This document shows, piece by piece, positions 16,150 to 26,051 of a stretch of DNA of 45,851 nt. The notes beneath the pieces were generated by a model. It saw only the letters and a program-made list of their open reading frames with translations. It did no database searches and was not told the DNA's origin. The DNA is from Melioribacter roseus (GTDB lineage: Bacteria; Bacteroidota; Ignavibacteria; Ignavibacteriales; Melioribacteraceae): NCBI GenBank assembly GCA_020722005.1, contig DYLP01000020.1, forward strand, positions 1-45,851, in the 5' to 3' direction. A program made the position numbers and the translations under genes. Each line of letters starts with the position of its first letter. Within the stretch, counting starts at the first letter, position 1.

Positions 16150-18606
16150 TTATTTAATACTGTATCTTGAAATTTTTAAAACATCCGAAAGAATTCCTGC
16201 TGCCGCTGCATCCGGTCCTCCGCCATGACCTTTAATTATTAACGGACGCTCGTAATGAAACCTCGTTCTGAAAGCTACAATCTTTTCTTTTGAACTCAAT
16301 CCGTAAAAAGGATGATTCTTATCGATTAGCTCGACTGCTACTTTACTTTTGCCCTGATCGTACCTGGCAAGATATATTATTTCTTTGCCCGACTTTAATG
16401 CTTCGTCCCTTAATTTTTCAAAATAAGCATTGTACTTTTTAGTGTCTTCGACAAAAAAAGATAATTTTTTTCCCGACGTAATATTTAAAAGCGGTTCAAC
16501 TTCAATATCCTTCAGTTCATACTCTTTACCCATTTCTCTTATTAAGATCAATAATTTTCGTGCAACGTCTTCCCCTGAAAAATCTACCTGAGGATTCGGT
16601 TCTGTAAATCCGTGTTTAATAGCGTTAATAATTATTTCGCTCATCTTTTTACCGGAATTCATAAATTCTTTCAAAATGAAATTCATAGTACTCGAGAACA
16701 ATCCTTCAATAGAAAGAATCTCGTCCCCGCTTTCGATTAAATTTCTCATTACATCGATTGTAGGCAAACCGACACCCACAGTTGTAGAATATCTAAATTC
16801 CGAATTGTATTTATGCGCCGTGTCGATCAGATTTTTATATTCCTGGAAAGGGGCTGAGTTCGCCGTTTTATTCGGTGTTACAATTGATACTGAAGACGAT
16901 AATATTTCCTTGTAGAAGGGGACAAACAGATTGCCAGAAGTTGTGTCTACAAAAATTGAATTAGAAAGATTGAGCTCTTTAATTTTGTCGATGAATTTTC
17001 TAATGCTCGATTTTTGTCCCAAATTTTTTAATTTCGTTTTCCAGTTCGATAGATCAATTCCCTCTTCTTCAAAAAGCATTTTTTTGCTGTCCGCTATTCC
17101 AGCAAAAAGTAAATTGACCGACATATTCTTCTTAATATTCTCATGTTGCTCTGCGACCAATTCGATAAATTTTGAACCTACTTTACCGGGTCCGACAAGA
17201 AAGAGGTTAATATTCTTTTTCTCCGAAAGGAACAAAGAATCGTGAAGAACATTTAGCGCTTTATTTAGTTGTTCTTTCCGTATAACCATCGTGAGATTTA
17301 ATTGAGATGAACCCTGCGCAATAGCAATTGTATTTATCCCGTTTTTTCCTAGTGCAAAAAGGACTTTACCCGAAACACCCGGAGTATTCAGAAGGTCTTC
17401 GCCGACTACGGCAATCATCGAAAGATTTTCGATAACTTCCACCTTTTTCAATTGCTTTTCGTAAATCTCGAGTCTAAGTTCGTTTTCAATTGCCTTTTTT
17501 GCCTGTTTACTGACCGACGGTGTAACTGCAATACAAATTGTGTGACCGGAAGAGCCTTGTGTGATCATCAATACATTTATTTTCGATGCAGCCAGAGCTC
17601 CAAAGATACGTGAAGAAATTCCCTCAATTCCGATCAAACCACTGCCTTCGACCTGTAAAAGATGAATAGCGTCAATTGAAGAAATTCCCTTCATATTGAA
17701 TTGAATATGTGGTTCACGCGGCAATATCAGTGTGCCCCTGAAAGTTGGATTGAATGTATTCTTAATGCGTATTTTAATTTGCTTTTGTAAAGCAGGCAAC
17801 ATCGTCGGTGAGTAGATAACTTTTGCCCCGAAGTGCGACATTTCCATAGCTTCTTCGTACGTAACTGCTCTAAGAGGAAATGCATTCCGAACCCTACGTG
17901 GATCAGCTGTCATTATCCCATTTACGTCTGTCCAGATTTCTATTTCGTCTGCATCAACCGCTGCCCCTATAATTGAAGCCGTATAATCCGAACCGCCTCT
18001 TCCGAGCGTGGTTGTAATTCCTTCTGATGTGGAAGCAATGAATCCCGTTACAATTGGCACGCCTTTTAACTTTCTGAAGTATTCATTAATCAGACTGTTA
18101 GTTATTTCAAAATTTACTTTTGCGTTGCCATACTGTTCATCGGTTTTGATTAACTTTCTTGCATCTACATATTGCGCATCAATTCTCCTTGCTTTTAAAG
18201 TTTCGGTAATAATAAAACAGGAAAGCCTTTCTCCGTAACTCATAATTTCGTCTAAGGTTTTGGGAGTTAATTCGCCAATGGTATAAAGACTTTTTAATAT
18301 TTCGTTGAGTTCAATAAATCTTTGTTTAAGATAGTCGTTCGTTATCGTTCTTTTGTCGGCGGGAATTAATCTGCTTACAGTCGTAAGATGTTTGCCCTTA
18401 ATATTAACGAATGTTTGCCTGTACGACTCGTCTTTTCTGCTTGCTTTTATTGCCGTATCGATAAGTGCGTCTGTAATGCCTGACATTGCCGAGCATACCA
18501 CAATTATTTTTTCTTTTCCCTTGATATAAGTTTCGATGATATCAGCAACGCTTTTAATGTTCCTATTATTGCCTACGGATGTGCCTCCGAACTTAAGAAC
18601 TTTCAT
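16150..18606 (-). CDS. thrA: Bifunctional aspartate kinase / homoserine dehydrogenase
   Basis: This ~818-aa fusion catalyses the first and third steps from aspartate to homoserine. The kinase domain starts with KVLKFGGTSVG and contains TTLGRGGSDYTA (about residues 205-220). Two ACT regulatory modules lie around 310-460 (IEGISSRIFGALAASKINVL; GVSGKVLFALGKNGINTIAI). The dehydrogenase follows from about 465 with the nucleotide-binding start FLVGPGKVGSKF and the YSTTVGVGLPT catalytic region. ATG 18606 is chosen over 18612 because AAAGG then lies 8 nt upstream. The fusion has the length of ThrA/MetL. It supplies the homoserine that MetX uses and sits upstream of the metY-metX unit, which has its own promoter. 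Feedback by threonine or another amino acid is likely through the ACT modules but cannot be assigned. Confidence 0.95.
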   Translation of the reverse strand: MKVLKFGGTSVGNNRNIKSVADIIETYIKGKEKIIVVCSAMSGITDALIDTAIKASRKDESYRQTFVNIKGKHLTTVSRLIPADKRTITNDYLKQRFIELNEILKSLYTIGELTPKTLDEIMSYGERLSCFIITETLKARRIDAQYVDARKLIKTDEQYGNAKVNFEITNSLINEYFRKLKGVPIVTGFIASTSEGITTTLGRGGSDYTASIIGAAVDADEIEIWTDVNGIMTADPRRVRNAFPLRAVTYEEAMEMSHFGAKVIYSPTMLPALQKQIKIRIKNTFNPTFRGTLILPREPHIQFNMKGISSIDAIHLLQVEGSGLIGIEGISSRIFGALAASKINVLMITQGSSGHTICIAVTPSVSKQAKKAIENELRLEIYEKQLKKVEVIENLSMIAVVGEDLLNTPGVSGKVLFALGKNGINTIAIAQGSSQLNLTMVIRKEQLNKALNVLHDSLFLSEKKNINLFLVGPGKVGSKFIELVAEQHENIKKNMSVNLLFAGIADSKKMLFEEEGIDLSNWKTKLKNLGQKSSIRKFIDKIKELNLSNSIFVDTTSGNLFVPFYKEILSSSVSIVTPNKTANSAPFQEYKNLIDTAHKYNSEFRYSTTVGVGLPTIDVMRNLIESGDEILSIEGLFSSTMNFILKEFMNSGKKMSEIIINAIKHGFTEPNPQVDFSGEDVARKLLILIREMGKEYELKDIEVEPLLNITSGKKLSFFVEDTKKYNAYFEKLRDEALKSGKEIIYLARYDQGKSKVAVELIDKNHPFYGLSSKEKIVAFRTRFHYERPLIIKGHGGGPDAAAAGILSDVLKISRYSIK

Positions 18607-18726
18607 TTTCATTACCTTTTTTGATTAACTTCTGCAACTATAATACAGGCAAGTTTTATTTACAAGTTTCTAACATAAATTTTTGCGGTGTGGAACTTTT
18701 ATTTTTTTAATAGCATTTTTAATTGC

Positions 18727-18909
18727 ATGGATAAAAAGAAGATAGATTCTCCCTGCAATAATATCTGCAAAATGGACAATGAGAATAAATACTGTGTGGG
18801 TTGCTACAGGACACTTGATGAAATTGCACAGTGGCAATCGATGACGGAAATTCAAAAGAAAAGAGTATATGAATTAATTGAATTGCGAAAAAAAAATTAT
18901 TCAAACTAA
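18727..18909 (+). CDS. DUF1289 small cysteine-rich protein
   Basis: The 60-aa product from ATG 18727 has the DUF1289 signature SPCNNICKMDNENKYCVGCY followed by RTLDEIAQW. Four cysteines in a C-x3-C ... C-x2-C arrangement suggest a metal or iron-sulfur site. The family is small and of unknown function. An in-frame ATG at 18688 would add an unlikely hydrophobic extension not found in the family. No clear ribosome binding site precedes 18727. It is a lone + strand gene between two minus-strand genes. Confidence 0.8.
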   Translation: MDKKKIDSPCNNICKMDNENKYCVGCYRTLDEIAQWQSMTEIQKKRVYELIELRKKNYSN

Positions 18910-18912
18910 AGC

Positions 18913-19965
18913 TTAATAACCTTTAAGACCGTGTTTCCGCATGTAAGCAAAATCGACTATCATTTTAAGAGTGCGGCTGTATGAATAACCGGCAACTTTG
19001 GCAGAGCGCATAAATCCGGCATCTTCCTGTAGATCAGGATTGGGATTGACTTCCAGTACATACAGCTTTTTGTTGGTGGACAATCGCATATCAACCCTTG
19101 TATAGTCCCTGCATCCAACAGCCTTTACAGCTTTCAGTGCTATTTCTTCGACTTCTTGCCGTATTTTCTTGCTAAGAGGAGCAGGACATTTCGGGATTGT
19201 TTTATGATAGGCGACATGGTACGGCTCCCATTTTGCCTGATAGCTGACAATGGGATGAAAATTGTCGGGCAGTTTTGAAAAGTCGATTTCGCTAATTGGT
19301 AATACTTTCGGTTCCTTATCTCCAAATACAGCCACGTTCAATTCCCTACCCACAATAAACTCCTCTACGAGTGCTGGCTGAGCATAATATTCTATTACGT
19401 ATTTAATCCTCTTTTTCAAAGCTTTAACGTTATAAACGATAGATTCCTCTTCGATGCCGACACTTGCGTCTTCTAATGCAGGTTTGACTATAAGGGGATA
19501 ATTCAAATTAAGCCTAAACGGTTTATTCAAAGATTTTACGAGTCGGTAATTCGGTGTTCTTATACCAAAAGAACTCAATATTCTTTTGGTAAGGGTTTTA
19601 TTCTGACATATTCCGAGCACAAGCGGCGGAGCGCCCGTATACGGAATATCAAGCAGTTCGAGTAAAGCGGCAAAATTCATTTCCTGTTTCGCTACATCCT
19701 TGTATAATTCCATTAAATTAAAAACCACATCAGGTTTGTTTTTATCAATCTCGTCGAAAAAAAGTTGAAGGTTATCCATTATATTTAGAGTGTAAGCATA
19801 GTATCCCACTTTCCTTAAGGCTTTTGCAATAGTTTCGTATTCAGTAATAGGATTAGGTTTTTCAAGGTCGAAATATGGTTTGAAATTGAGGTCGCTTTCG
19901 GAGATTTTTGGAGTCTGTTCGTATATTTTGGGATTTGATTCGTTATAAACAATTAAAACTTTCAT
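18913..19965 (-). CDS. ATP-grasp ligase of the D-alanine-D-alanine ligase family
   Basis: The start at 19965 (MKVLIVYNES) gives 350 aa. Upstream in-frame codons to 20040 add only a hydrophobic stretch not expected in this family. The ATP-grasp core shows NKTLTKRILSSFGI, the ATP-clamping lysine region YPLIVKPALEDASVGIEEES, the EEFIVGRELNVAVFGD strand, and the metal-binding end RVDMRLSTNKKLYVLEVNPN. The family joins a carboxylate to an amine through an acyl-phosphate. The substrate may be amino acids or a peptide rather than D-alanine, because the gene is not in a cell-wall cluster. It lies divergently next to a C39-like cysteine peptidase, about 90 nt apart, so the two may work on one peptide-like substrate. 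That link is inference. Confidence 0.85.
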   Translation of the reverse strand: MKVLIVYNESNPKIYEQTPKISESDLNFKPYFDLEKPNPITEYETIAKALRKVGYYAYTLNIMDNLQLFFDEIDKNKPDVVFNLMELYKDVAKQEMNFAALLELLDIPYTGAPPLVLGICQNKTLTKRILSSFGIRTPNYRLVKSLNKPFRLNLNYPLIVKPALEDASVGIEEESIVYNVKALKKRIKYVIEYYAQPALVEEFIVGRELNVAVFGDKEPKVLPISEIDFSKLPDNFHPIVSYQAKWEPYHVAYHKTIPKCPAPLSKKIRQEVEEIALKAVKAVGCRDYTRVDMRLSTNKKLYVLEVNPNPDLQEDAGFMRSAKVAGYSYSRTLKMIVDFAYMRKHGLKGY

Positions 19966-20055
19966 AAAACAGTATTTTTTATTCATAAAGTATAAAAAAA
20001 TTATAATGCATACTAAACTTTTTATTATTTTTGAATCCAACTATAGCGGTCTCTG

Positions 20056-20892
20056 ATGAGCTTTTATCCCCAACCTAATAAATATCAGTGCGGTCCTTAT
20101 GCCCTGAAATATGCATTAGTGATGCTCGGTATTTTTAAGGACGAGGACCAAATCGGAATAATTGCAGGAAGTACGTGGTGGGCTGGCACTGACGAATTCG
20201 GACTTGCAAGAGCGGCTCGTCGATTTAACTGCAGGATGAAACATTTTCAATCGAGCAACCCCGACGATGCACGCAAAATGCTGATAAAAAACCTTCAAAA
20301 AGGATACCCATGCATTTTAAGCGTAAATAATTGGGAGCACTGGAATACAGTCGTCAGTTATTCAAAAGGTAAATTTGTTGTAATCGACAGTGAGCTTGAT
20401 AAAGTAGTAAATGTAGTCAGTGCATCGCAACTCATGCGCAACTGGAAATATTCCGATAAAAAAGGAGAAATTGTAAGTTACGATGGATACGCAATAGCGC
20501 CAAAATTCAAGGTTCATACACGCGCGAAATTTACTCCACGAAAAGCGATACAATTGATGTATGAAAAGAACGAAGACCTGGCGCGTAAATGGGATCAATA
20601 CACCAACGATTTGATAAACATTTGTAGACCCCGTACAAAACTTAGTTACAATATTATTACATTTAATGAATTTCTCAGAAGGAATCAAAATCATCTCGTA
20701 AAGCGTGTTGCAATGTGGCACGGCGAGCCGACGTATTCAGAACTTAAAAAGATTTTAACCAACATGAAATTCGTCGCCGAAGTTTACGACCTGGTTATTC
20801 CAATGGACGAGGAAAAACGAGCCATCACCGACATAACTTCGATTCTGATGATGTATGCGTGCGGCAAATACGGGATGACTCCAATTTACTAA
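20056..20892 (+). CDS. C39-like cysteine peptidase domain protein
   Basis: This 278-aa cytoplasmic protein (no signal peptide) opens with a papain-like motif YQCGPYALKYAL. Cys12 is the likely nucleophile, His95 lies in SVNNWEHWNTVVSY, and Asp111 in KFVVIDSELD, the order of the C39/papain triad. Residues about 155-278 form a helical region I cannot assign. In C39 enzymes fused to exporters this domain removes double-glycine leaders, but here it stands alone, so hydrolysis or transpeptidation of another peptide is equally possible. It is divergent from the ATP-grasp ligase. Its stop codon overlaps that of the convergent phosphatase gene. Confidence 0.8.
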   Translation: MSFYPQPNKYQCGPYALKYALVMLGIFKDEDQIGIIAGSTWWAGTDEFGLARAARRFNCRMKHFQSSNPDDARKMLIKNLQKGYPCILSVNNWEHWNTVVSYSKGKFVVIDSELDKVVNVVSASQLMRNWKYSDKKGEIVSYDGYAIAPKFKVHTRAKFTPRKAIQLMYEKNEDLARKWDQYTNDLINICRPRTKLSYNIITFNEFLRRNQNHLVKRVAMWHGEPTYSELKKILTNMKFVAEVYDLVIPMDEEKRAITDITSILMMYACGKYGMTPIY

Positions 20893-21383
20893 AAATATTT
20901 TTTGGGATATTCGAACAAAAAAGTCTTTCCTTCACCCCTTTCTACATTTTTCCATGAATTAATATCAAATCTAATTCCCACAATTGAGCAGGTTGGCATA
21001 TTGTCGAGATATTCCGACCCCACCAAATTAGCGAAATTGGTTAATCCGGGATTATGTCCAAAAAGGAAGACAGAGTCAAACCCATCGTCGATATTTTCAA
21101 CTACCAAACTCAGCTCTCGCATTCCCGCCTCATAAATTCTATCTTTTATAATAACATCTTTTTTATCTTTTCCGTATGTTTTAGCAAATATTACTGCAGT
21201 ATCAAAAGATCTTTTAGCCGGACTGGACAACACTAAGTCCGGTTCGATACCTTTTTCTTTAATTAACCGAGCCATAAACGGAGCGTCTCTTTCGCCTCTT
21301 TTATTAAGTGGTCTGTCAATATCCGAAATAACGGAATTGCTCCAGTTCGATTTTGCATGTCTAATCAGATAAAGTTTTTTCAT
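20889..21383 (-). CDS. sixA: SixA-type histidine phosphatase
   Basis: This 164-aa member of the histidine phosphatase superfamily has the catalytic RHG-type motif as LIRHAKSNWS (His9), the substrate-binding RxxxxA stretch SSPAKRSFDTA and the second histidine in LFGHNPGLTNFA. The short length and single domain match SixA, which removes phosphate from histidine of phosphotransfer proteins. The precise target is unknown. It starts 8 nt after the HD-domain gene, so both are likely one transcript. The stop codons overlap convergently with the C39-like gene. Confidence 0.88.
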   Translation of the reverse strand: MKKLYLIRHAKSNWSNSVISDIDRPLNKRGERDAPFMARLIKEKGIEPDLVLSSPAKRSFDTAVIFAKTYGKDKKDVIIKDRIYEAGMRELSLVVENIDDGFDSVFLFGHNPGLTNFANLVGSEYLDNMPTCSIVGIRFDINSWKNVERGEGKTFLFEYPKKYF

Positions 21384-21391
21384 TGTGTGCT

Positions 21392-21997
21392 CTAATCGTT
21401 ATCTAAAAGTGTTAGTTGCTTCTTCATTCGTTCAATATTTTTTTCTTTTTGAGTGCTGTATTTTCGATTCGAATATTCTGTAAAGAAACGATGTTGCGAA
21501 AAGAACTCAATGCTTTTCTCTAACCATTCTCTTTCGGAAAGTTCTTTGCCAAAATAAATTTCGTATTCCTTACGAAAGAGGTTATTTCGAATCTCAAATT
21601 GGTCGCTTCCTATATGAGCCAGATCGGCGTCACATATTACTTTTTCGAGTAGAGTGGTTGGATTTTGGGGAATGCGCGTAGCCATTATACATTTAACCAC
21701 TTCGTTTATTTTTTCAGGGGGATAATTTTCGACATTTAAAAATCCGCGTGCATAATTTGCGCTGACTTCTTCGTGTCCTTCCGACTTAATACAATAGCCC
21801 GTGTCGTGGAACCAGGCAGCCAGAATAACAATTTCAAGCTCGTCTTCGTCCAAACCTTCGCCGGCGCCTATTTCCTTTACCTTTTCGACTACTTCAATAG
21901 TATGGTCAATATTATGATAAAGATTATCCGTATTTCGAAGCGCTTCGAAAAGTCCTTCAACATAAATATGTACTTTATTTAGGATTTGATTGTCCAT
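21392..21997 (-). CDS. HD-domain metal-dependent phosphohydrolase
   Basis: This 201-aa protein has the HD-domain metal ligands in order: YHNIDHT, AAWFHDTGYC (the HD pair), the downstream SEGHEEVSA histidine, and DADLAHIG. The family hydrolyses phosphomonoesters or cyclic nucleotides; the substrate cannot be told from sequence. No signal peptide or membrane segment was seen. It is the first gene of a two-gene unit with the SixA-type phosphatase. Confidence 0.85.
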   Translation of the reverse strand: MDNQILNKVHIYVEGLFEALRNTDNLYHNIDHTIEVVEKVKEIGAGEGLDEDELEIVILAAWFHDTGYCIKSEGHEEVSANYARGFLNVENYPPEKINEVVKCIMATRIPQNPTTLLEKVICDADLAHIGSDQFEIRNNLFRKEYEIYFGKELSEREWLEKSIEFFSQHRFFTEYSNRKYSTQKEKNIERMKKQLTLLDND

Positions 21998-22053
21998 ATC
22001 GTTTTTAATGAATAGCGTAAAAATAACAAAAAAAGAAAAAGAGTTGAATTAAA

Positions 22054-22760
22054 TCAGTGATGCATTCCAACGTGAACTAAATTTTTTATTTTAGGACTTA
22101 AAAACGTAATCCCGAGAGTTAAACCTCTCAGAATAAAAAGAAGAGCGAGCAGAAAAGCCATTGCAGGAATTAATTTTCTCCTCAATATATTGCTAGAATA
22201 GAAACTAGCTATTCCGATTTTGAAATAGAGTTTCCTGTTAATTTCCTTAAGTTTGTCTACTTCTTTTCCTTTGAGAGTCAGTAACGGTTCGTAATTGATG
22301 GCGTCGAGGTGCTCTACAATTTTTCTGAGCTACGTTTTATCTTCCCAATATTTGACGAACAATTTCTTTTTAGGAAAATTTATACGAGAAGTAATTTAAC
22401 CTCCGTCAAGCTTATTCTAATTCTCCTGTACTCAGATACACAAAGTGCAATGGATTTGAGGTATGAAAGGTGACCGTGGTAATCCTGCCGTCGTTAAAAT
22501 CAATCAACTTATCTTTCAGCCCGGAATCGTCTGAGAATTCATAATTTCTATAAGATTTGTTTTGTTTTTTGATTCCAGCTCGTGGCTCAATATTATAGTA
22601 ATTACACAGACGTGCCGAATTAAGAATTTCATAAACTGTTTTACACCCGTTGCAACAGAAATATTTATCCCCGATAGCAACCAAATCGTCAACGCTCGTC
22701 ACCGCAATGATAACAATTTAATTTTTTCGATACCGGTCTTTCTGCTTTATTTTCGTTCAT
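22054..22760 (-). pseudogene. Deletion scar: ccoI-type copper ATPase N-terminus joined to a safE-like C-terminus
   Basis: Read on the minus strand, ATG 22760 starts MNENKAERPVSKKLNCYHCG. A frameshift follows, then VAIGDKYFCCNGCKTVYEIL, the N-terminal metal-binding domain of CcoI-type P-type ATPases. A second frameshift leads to QIHCTLCI, stop, and ..., INFPKKKLFVKYWEDKT, stop, LRKIVEHLDAINYEPLL and KLYFKIGIASF, the HMA domain and first membrane entry of such ATPases. After about 22190 the same frame turns into LIPAMAFLLALLFILRGLTL and G, resembling the tail of SafE-like exporters, and stops at 22054. Four in-frame stops lie in the HMA part. Both partner genes normally sit in the cytochrome cbb3 oxidase assembly cluster, so a deletion of several kilobases is implied. 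A short GTG-started frame (22412-22702) inside it is not an intact gene. Confidence 0.8.
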
Positions 22761-22888
22761 TATACAAATTGCCAGAAATCTTTCCTCTAAAAATAATAAA
22801 AGAAATGTAGCATCTTTATTATCTGACTCTGCTTTCAAAAATAATAATTATTAATTTTGGTACAATAATCTAATTAAACGAGGTACAT

Positions 22889-23656
22889 ATGACACTAAAG
22901 AACAAAACAGTTTTCATAACGGGCGCAACTTCAGGAATCGGGAAATCGTGCGCTTATGCATTTGCACGCGAAGATTCGAATTTAATCATATCGGCACGCA
23001 GGTGGGAATTAATCGAAGAAATAGCTGAGGACATAAAACAAAAATTCGGCGTAAAAGTCTACGCCGGTAAACTCGATGTACGTAATCGTAATGAAGTAAA
23101 AAAATTTGTTGAAGCACTACCGGAAGAATGGCAAAAAATCGATATTCTAATTAACAATGCCGGACTTGCTAAAGGATTGAATAAATTTTATGAGGACGCT
23201 CCCGACAACTGGGATATTATGATCGACACGAACGTTAAAGGACTGCTCTACGTTACTCATGAAGTATTGAAGGGGATGATCGAAAGACAGAGCGGACATA
23301 TAATAAATATTGGTTCAATTGCAGGGCACGAAGCTTATCCGAAAGGAGCCGTCTACTGCGCCACGAAACATGCAGTCGACGCAATTACAAAATCTTTGAG
23401 AATGGATACGCTCGATAAGAACATACGCGTAAGTACAATCGATCCAGGACTGGTAGAAACGAACTTCAGCCGTGTGCGATTTGACGGCGACGAGGAAAAA
23501 GCGAAGAATGTTTACAAAGGAATAGTGCCACTGACGGGCGATGACGTCGCCGATGCGGTAATATTCTGCGCTTCGCGCCCTCCCCATGTTAACATTGCAC
23601 AGATTACGCTTCTCGCAGCACGACAGGCAACCGCCACGATTGTACACAGGGAATGA
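22889..23656 (+). CDS. ydfG: SDR-family NADP-dependent 3-hydroxy acid dehydrogenase (YdfG-like)
   Basis: This 255-aa classical short-chain dehydrogenase has the cofactor motif TGATSGIG (residues 11-18), LINNAG, the catalytic Ser in IGSIAG and the YCATK Tyr/Lys pair. The segments IDPGLVETNFSRVRFDGDEE and the VYKGIVPLTGDDVA region are typical of the YdfG group, which oxidises L-allo-threonine/serine and reduces malonic semialdehyde. The exact substrate is inferred. It is a monocistronic gene ending at the shared terminator. Confidence 0.9.
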   Translation: MTLKNKTVFITGATSGIGKSCAYAFAREDSNLIISARRWELIEEIAEDIKQKFGVKVYAGKLDVRNRNEVKKFVEALPEEWQKIDILINNAGLAKGLNKFYEDAPDNWDIMIDTNVKGLLYVTHEVLKGMIERQSGHIINIGSIAGHEAYPKGAVYCATKHAVDAITKSLRMDTLDKNIRVSTIDPGLVETNFSRVRFDGDEEKAKNVYKGIVPLTGDDVADAVIFCASRPPHVNIAQITLLAARQATATIVHRE

Positions 23657-23732
23657 CCTATGATTAAATACTGATTGATAGAGGTTTACTTCGATGACAT
23701 CAAATGACTAAAAAGATATATAAATAATACAA

Positions 23733-23768
23733 AAAAGCCGGAGACGGAATATATCCCCGGCTTTTCAT
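23733..23768. terminator. Bidirectional intrinsic terminator
   Basis: AAAAGCCGG (23733-23741) pairs with CCGGCTTTT (23757-23765), with A-rich sequence before and T-rich sequence after. It lies between the convergent ydfG-like and aconitase genes and can serve both. Confidence 0.85.
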
Positions 23769-23789
23769 TTATCATTTCTTTGCTCAAAA

Positions 23790-26051
23790 CTATTTATTCT
23801 TTTCAGCAATAAGATTCAATGCGCTGCCTGCTTTAAACCATTCAATCTGTCCTTCGCTCAATGAATGATTTAACATTATTTCGTCCTGCGAACCATCTTT
23901 ATGTTTTAGAATCATTTTAACGGGTTTTTCAGGAGCCAGTTCTTTTAACCCGACAATACTTATTCTGTCGTCTTCCTGAATTTTATCGTAATCGGACGGG
24001 TCGGCAAAAGTGAGGGGTAGCATTCCCTGTTTTTTCAAATTAGTTTCGTGGATACGGGCAAAACTTTTAGCAATAATAGCTTTGCCGCCGAGGTAACGCG
24101 GTTCCATTGCTGCATGTTCACGTGAAGAACCTTCGCCGTAATTCTCGTCGCCCACAACAATCCAGCCGAGTCCTTTAGCTTTGTATTCGCGCGCTACTTC
24201 GTGAACCTGTTTGTATTTGCCGGTAAAAAGATTTTTAGCCTCACCGGTTTTGCCGGTAAAGGCGTTCACTGCTCCGAGGAATAAATTCTTCGAGATATTG
24301 TCGAGATGCCCGCGGTATCTCAGCCATTGACCTGCAGGCGAAATGTGGTCGGTTGTACATTTACCTTTTGCTTTTAAAAGCAGAGGCTGATCGATGAAGT
24401 CGTTACCATCCCAGGCTTCGAACCTTTCGAGGAGCTGTAGTCGTTCGCTCTTCGGGTCTATTTTCACTTCCGTTTTATAGCCGTCTGGTGTTGGCGCAAG
24501 ATAGCCTTTATTATCTCTAACAAATCCTTTCAAAGGCAATTCATCGCCGTAAGGAGGATCAAGTTTTACTTCTTCGCCCTTTTCGTTCTTGAGAGTGTCG
24601 GTTTCCGGATTGAATGATAATTTTCCTGCAATGGCGAGTGCTGTTACAATTTCTGGGCTTGCAACAAACGATAACGTTTCGGGGTTATTATCGTTTCTCT
24701 TGGCAAAATTACGATTGAACGAATTAACAATCGTATTCCTTTCGCCTGTTTTAATATCCATTCTTTTCCACATACCGATACAAGGACCGCATGCATTAGC
24801 CAGCACTTTACCGCCGAGCTCTGTCAGTACCTGAAGCTGACCGTCTCGTTCGATGGTAGCGCGTACCTGTTCAGAGCCGGGTGTAATTGTAAATTGCGAC
24901 TTTGCTTTCAATCCTTTTGCCAGTGCTTGTTTGGCGATATTTGCCGCCCTGTCGATATCTTCATAACTGGAGTTTGTACAGCTTCCAATAAGAGCCACAC
25001 TAATTTTATCCGGGTAATTGTTTTCCTTAACAGCTTCTTTCATTCTGGATAAAGGATGGGCAAGGTCGGGACTGAAAGGTCCATTAATATGAGGTTCCAG
25101 TTCGCTTAAATTAATTTCGATAAGTTGGTCGAAATATTTTTCTGGATTGGCATAAACCTCGTCGTCGGCTTTTAGCTGGTCAGCCAATTTTTGGGCAAGT
25201 TCTGCAACGTCTTCTCTATCGGTTTTACGCAGGTAATTTGCCATTTTCAAGTCGAAAGGAAAGATCGATGTTGTTGCACCTACTTCAGCGCCCATATTAC
25301 AAATTGTAGCTTTTCCAGTGCAAGAAATCGAGTCGGCGCCTTCGCCGAAATATTCGATAATAGCTCCAGTGCCTCCTTTTACAGTAAGCATTCCAGCCAG
25401 TTTAAGAATCACATCTTTTGGAGCGGTCCAACCTGAAAGTTTACCGGTCAATTTAACGCCAATTAATTTGGGCCATTTCAATTCCCACGGCATTCCTGCC
25501 ATAACATCTACCACATCAGCACCGCCGACGCCGATAGCTATCATACCGAGACCGCCTGCATTCGGAGTATGCGAATCCGAGCCGATCATCATACCACCAG
25601 GGAAAGCATAATTTTCGAGAATCACCTGATGAATAATGCCCGCTCCAGGCTTCCAGAAACCGACTCCGTATTTTTTACAAACGCTTTCAAGAAAGTCGTA
25701 AACTTCGCGGTTCTCCTCGAGTGCTCTCTCGAGGTCTTCTTTCGAGCCGTTCTGAGCAACAATAAGGTGATCGGCGTGAGCTGTAGCGGGAACAGCCGAA
25801 GTCTTCCTGCCTGCATGCATAAACTGAAGCATTGCCATTTGAGCCGTTGCATCCTGCATTGCAACTCTGTCGGGATAAAAATCGACGAAATCTTTGCCAC
25901 GAACAAATTCACGCGTCGGTTCTTCTGCCAGATGAGAATAGAGCACCTTCTCAGCATAAGTTAAAGGTCTACCGATTACTCTTCGCGCTTTTTCAACTTT
26001 ATTTTCAAAATTATCATATACACCTTTTATCATATCATAATTTGCAGCCAT
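23790..26051 (-). CDS. acn: Aconitate hydratase
   Basis: This 753-aa enzyme interconverts citrate and isocitrate in the TCA cycle. The [4Fe-4S] ligands are in [12 protein letters not shown] and [10 protein letters not shown]. Substrate-binding segments include [16 protein letters not shown] and the swivel-domain [19 protein letters not shown]. The length matches the mitochondrial-type aconitase rather than the ~890-aa AcnA or AcnB. A TANNTTTG motif (TATTTTTG, 26090-26083 on the minus strand) lies about 32 nt before the start and may be its -7 element. No partner gene is co-transcribed. The protein is cytoplasmic. Confidence 0.96.
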   Translation of the reverse strand: MAANYDMIKGVYDNFENKVEKARRVIGRPLTYAEKVLYSHLAEEPTREFVRGKDFVDFYPDRVAMQDATAQMAMLQFMHAGRKTSAVPATAHADHLIVAQNGSKEDLERALEENREVYDFLESVCKKYGVGFWKPGAGIIHQVILENYAFPGGMMIGSDSHTPNAGGLGMIAIGVGGADVVDVMAGMPWELKWPKLIGVKLTGKLSGWTAPKDVILKLAGMLTVKGGTGAIIEYFGEGADSISCTGKATICNMGAEVGATTSIFPFDLKMANYLRKTDREDVAELAQKLADQLKADDEVYANPEKYFDQLIEINLSELEPHINGPFSPDLAHPLSRMKEAVKENNYPDKISVALIGSCTNSSYEDIDRAANIAKQALAKGLKAKSQFTITPGSEQVRATIERDGQLQVLTELGGKVLANACGPCIGMWKRMDIKTGERNTIVNSFNRNFAKRNDNNPETLSFVASPEIVTALAIAGKLSFNPETDTLKNEKGEEVKLDPPYGDELPLKGFVRDNKGYLAPTPDGYKTEVKIDPKSERLQLLERFEAWDGNDFIDQPLLLKAKGKCTTDHISPAGQWLRYRGHLDNISKNLFLGAVNAFTGKTGEAKNLFTGKYKQVHEVAREYKAKGLGWIVVGDENYGEGSSREHAAMEPRYLGGKAIIAKSFARIHETNLKKQGMLPLTFADPSDYDKIQEDDRISIVGLKELAPEKPVKMILKHKDGSQDEIMLNHSLSEGQIEWFKAGSALNLIAEKNK

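Noticed and set aside
19966-20040. N-terminal extension of the ATP-grasp ligase
   Set aside because: The 25 added residues are hydrophobic and precede the canonical MKVLIVYNES start; family members begin at the latter.
22412-22702. 96-aa GTG-started frame taken as an independent gene
   Set aside because: Its sequence is the middle of the CcoI metal-binding domain; the preceding CYHCG half lies in another frame upstream, so it is part of the pseudogene.
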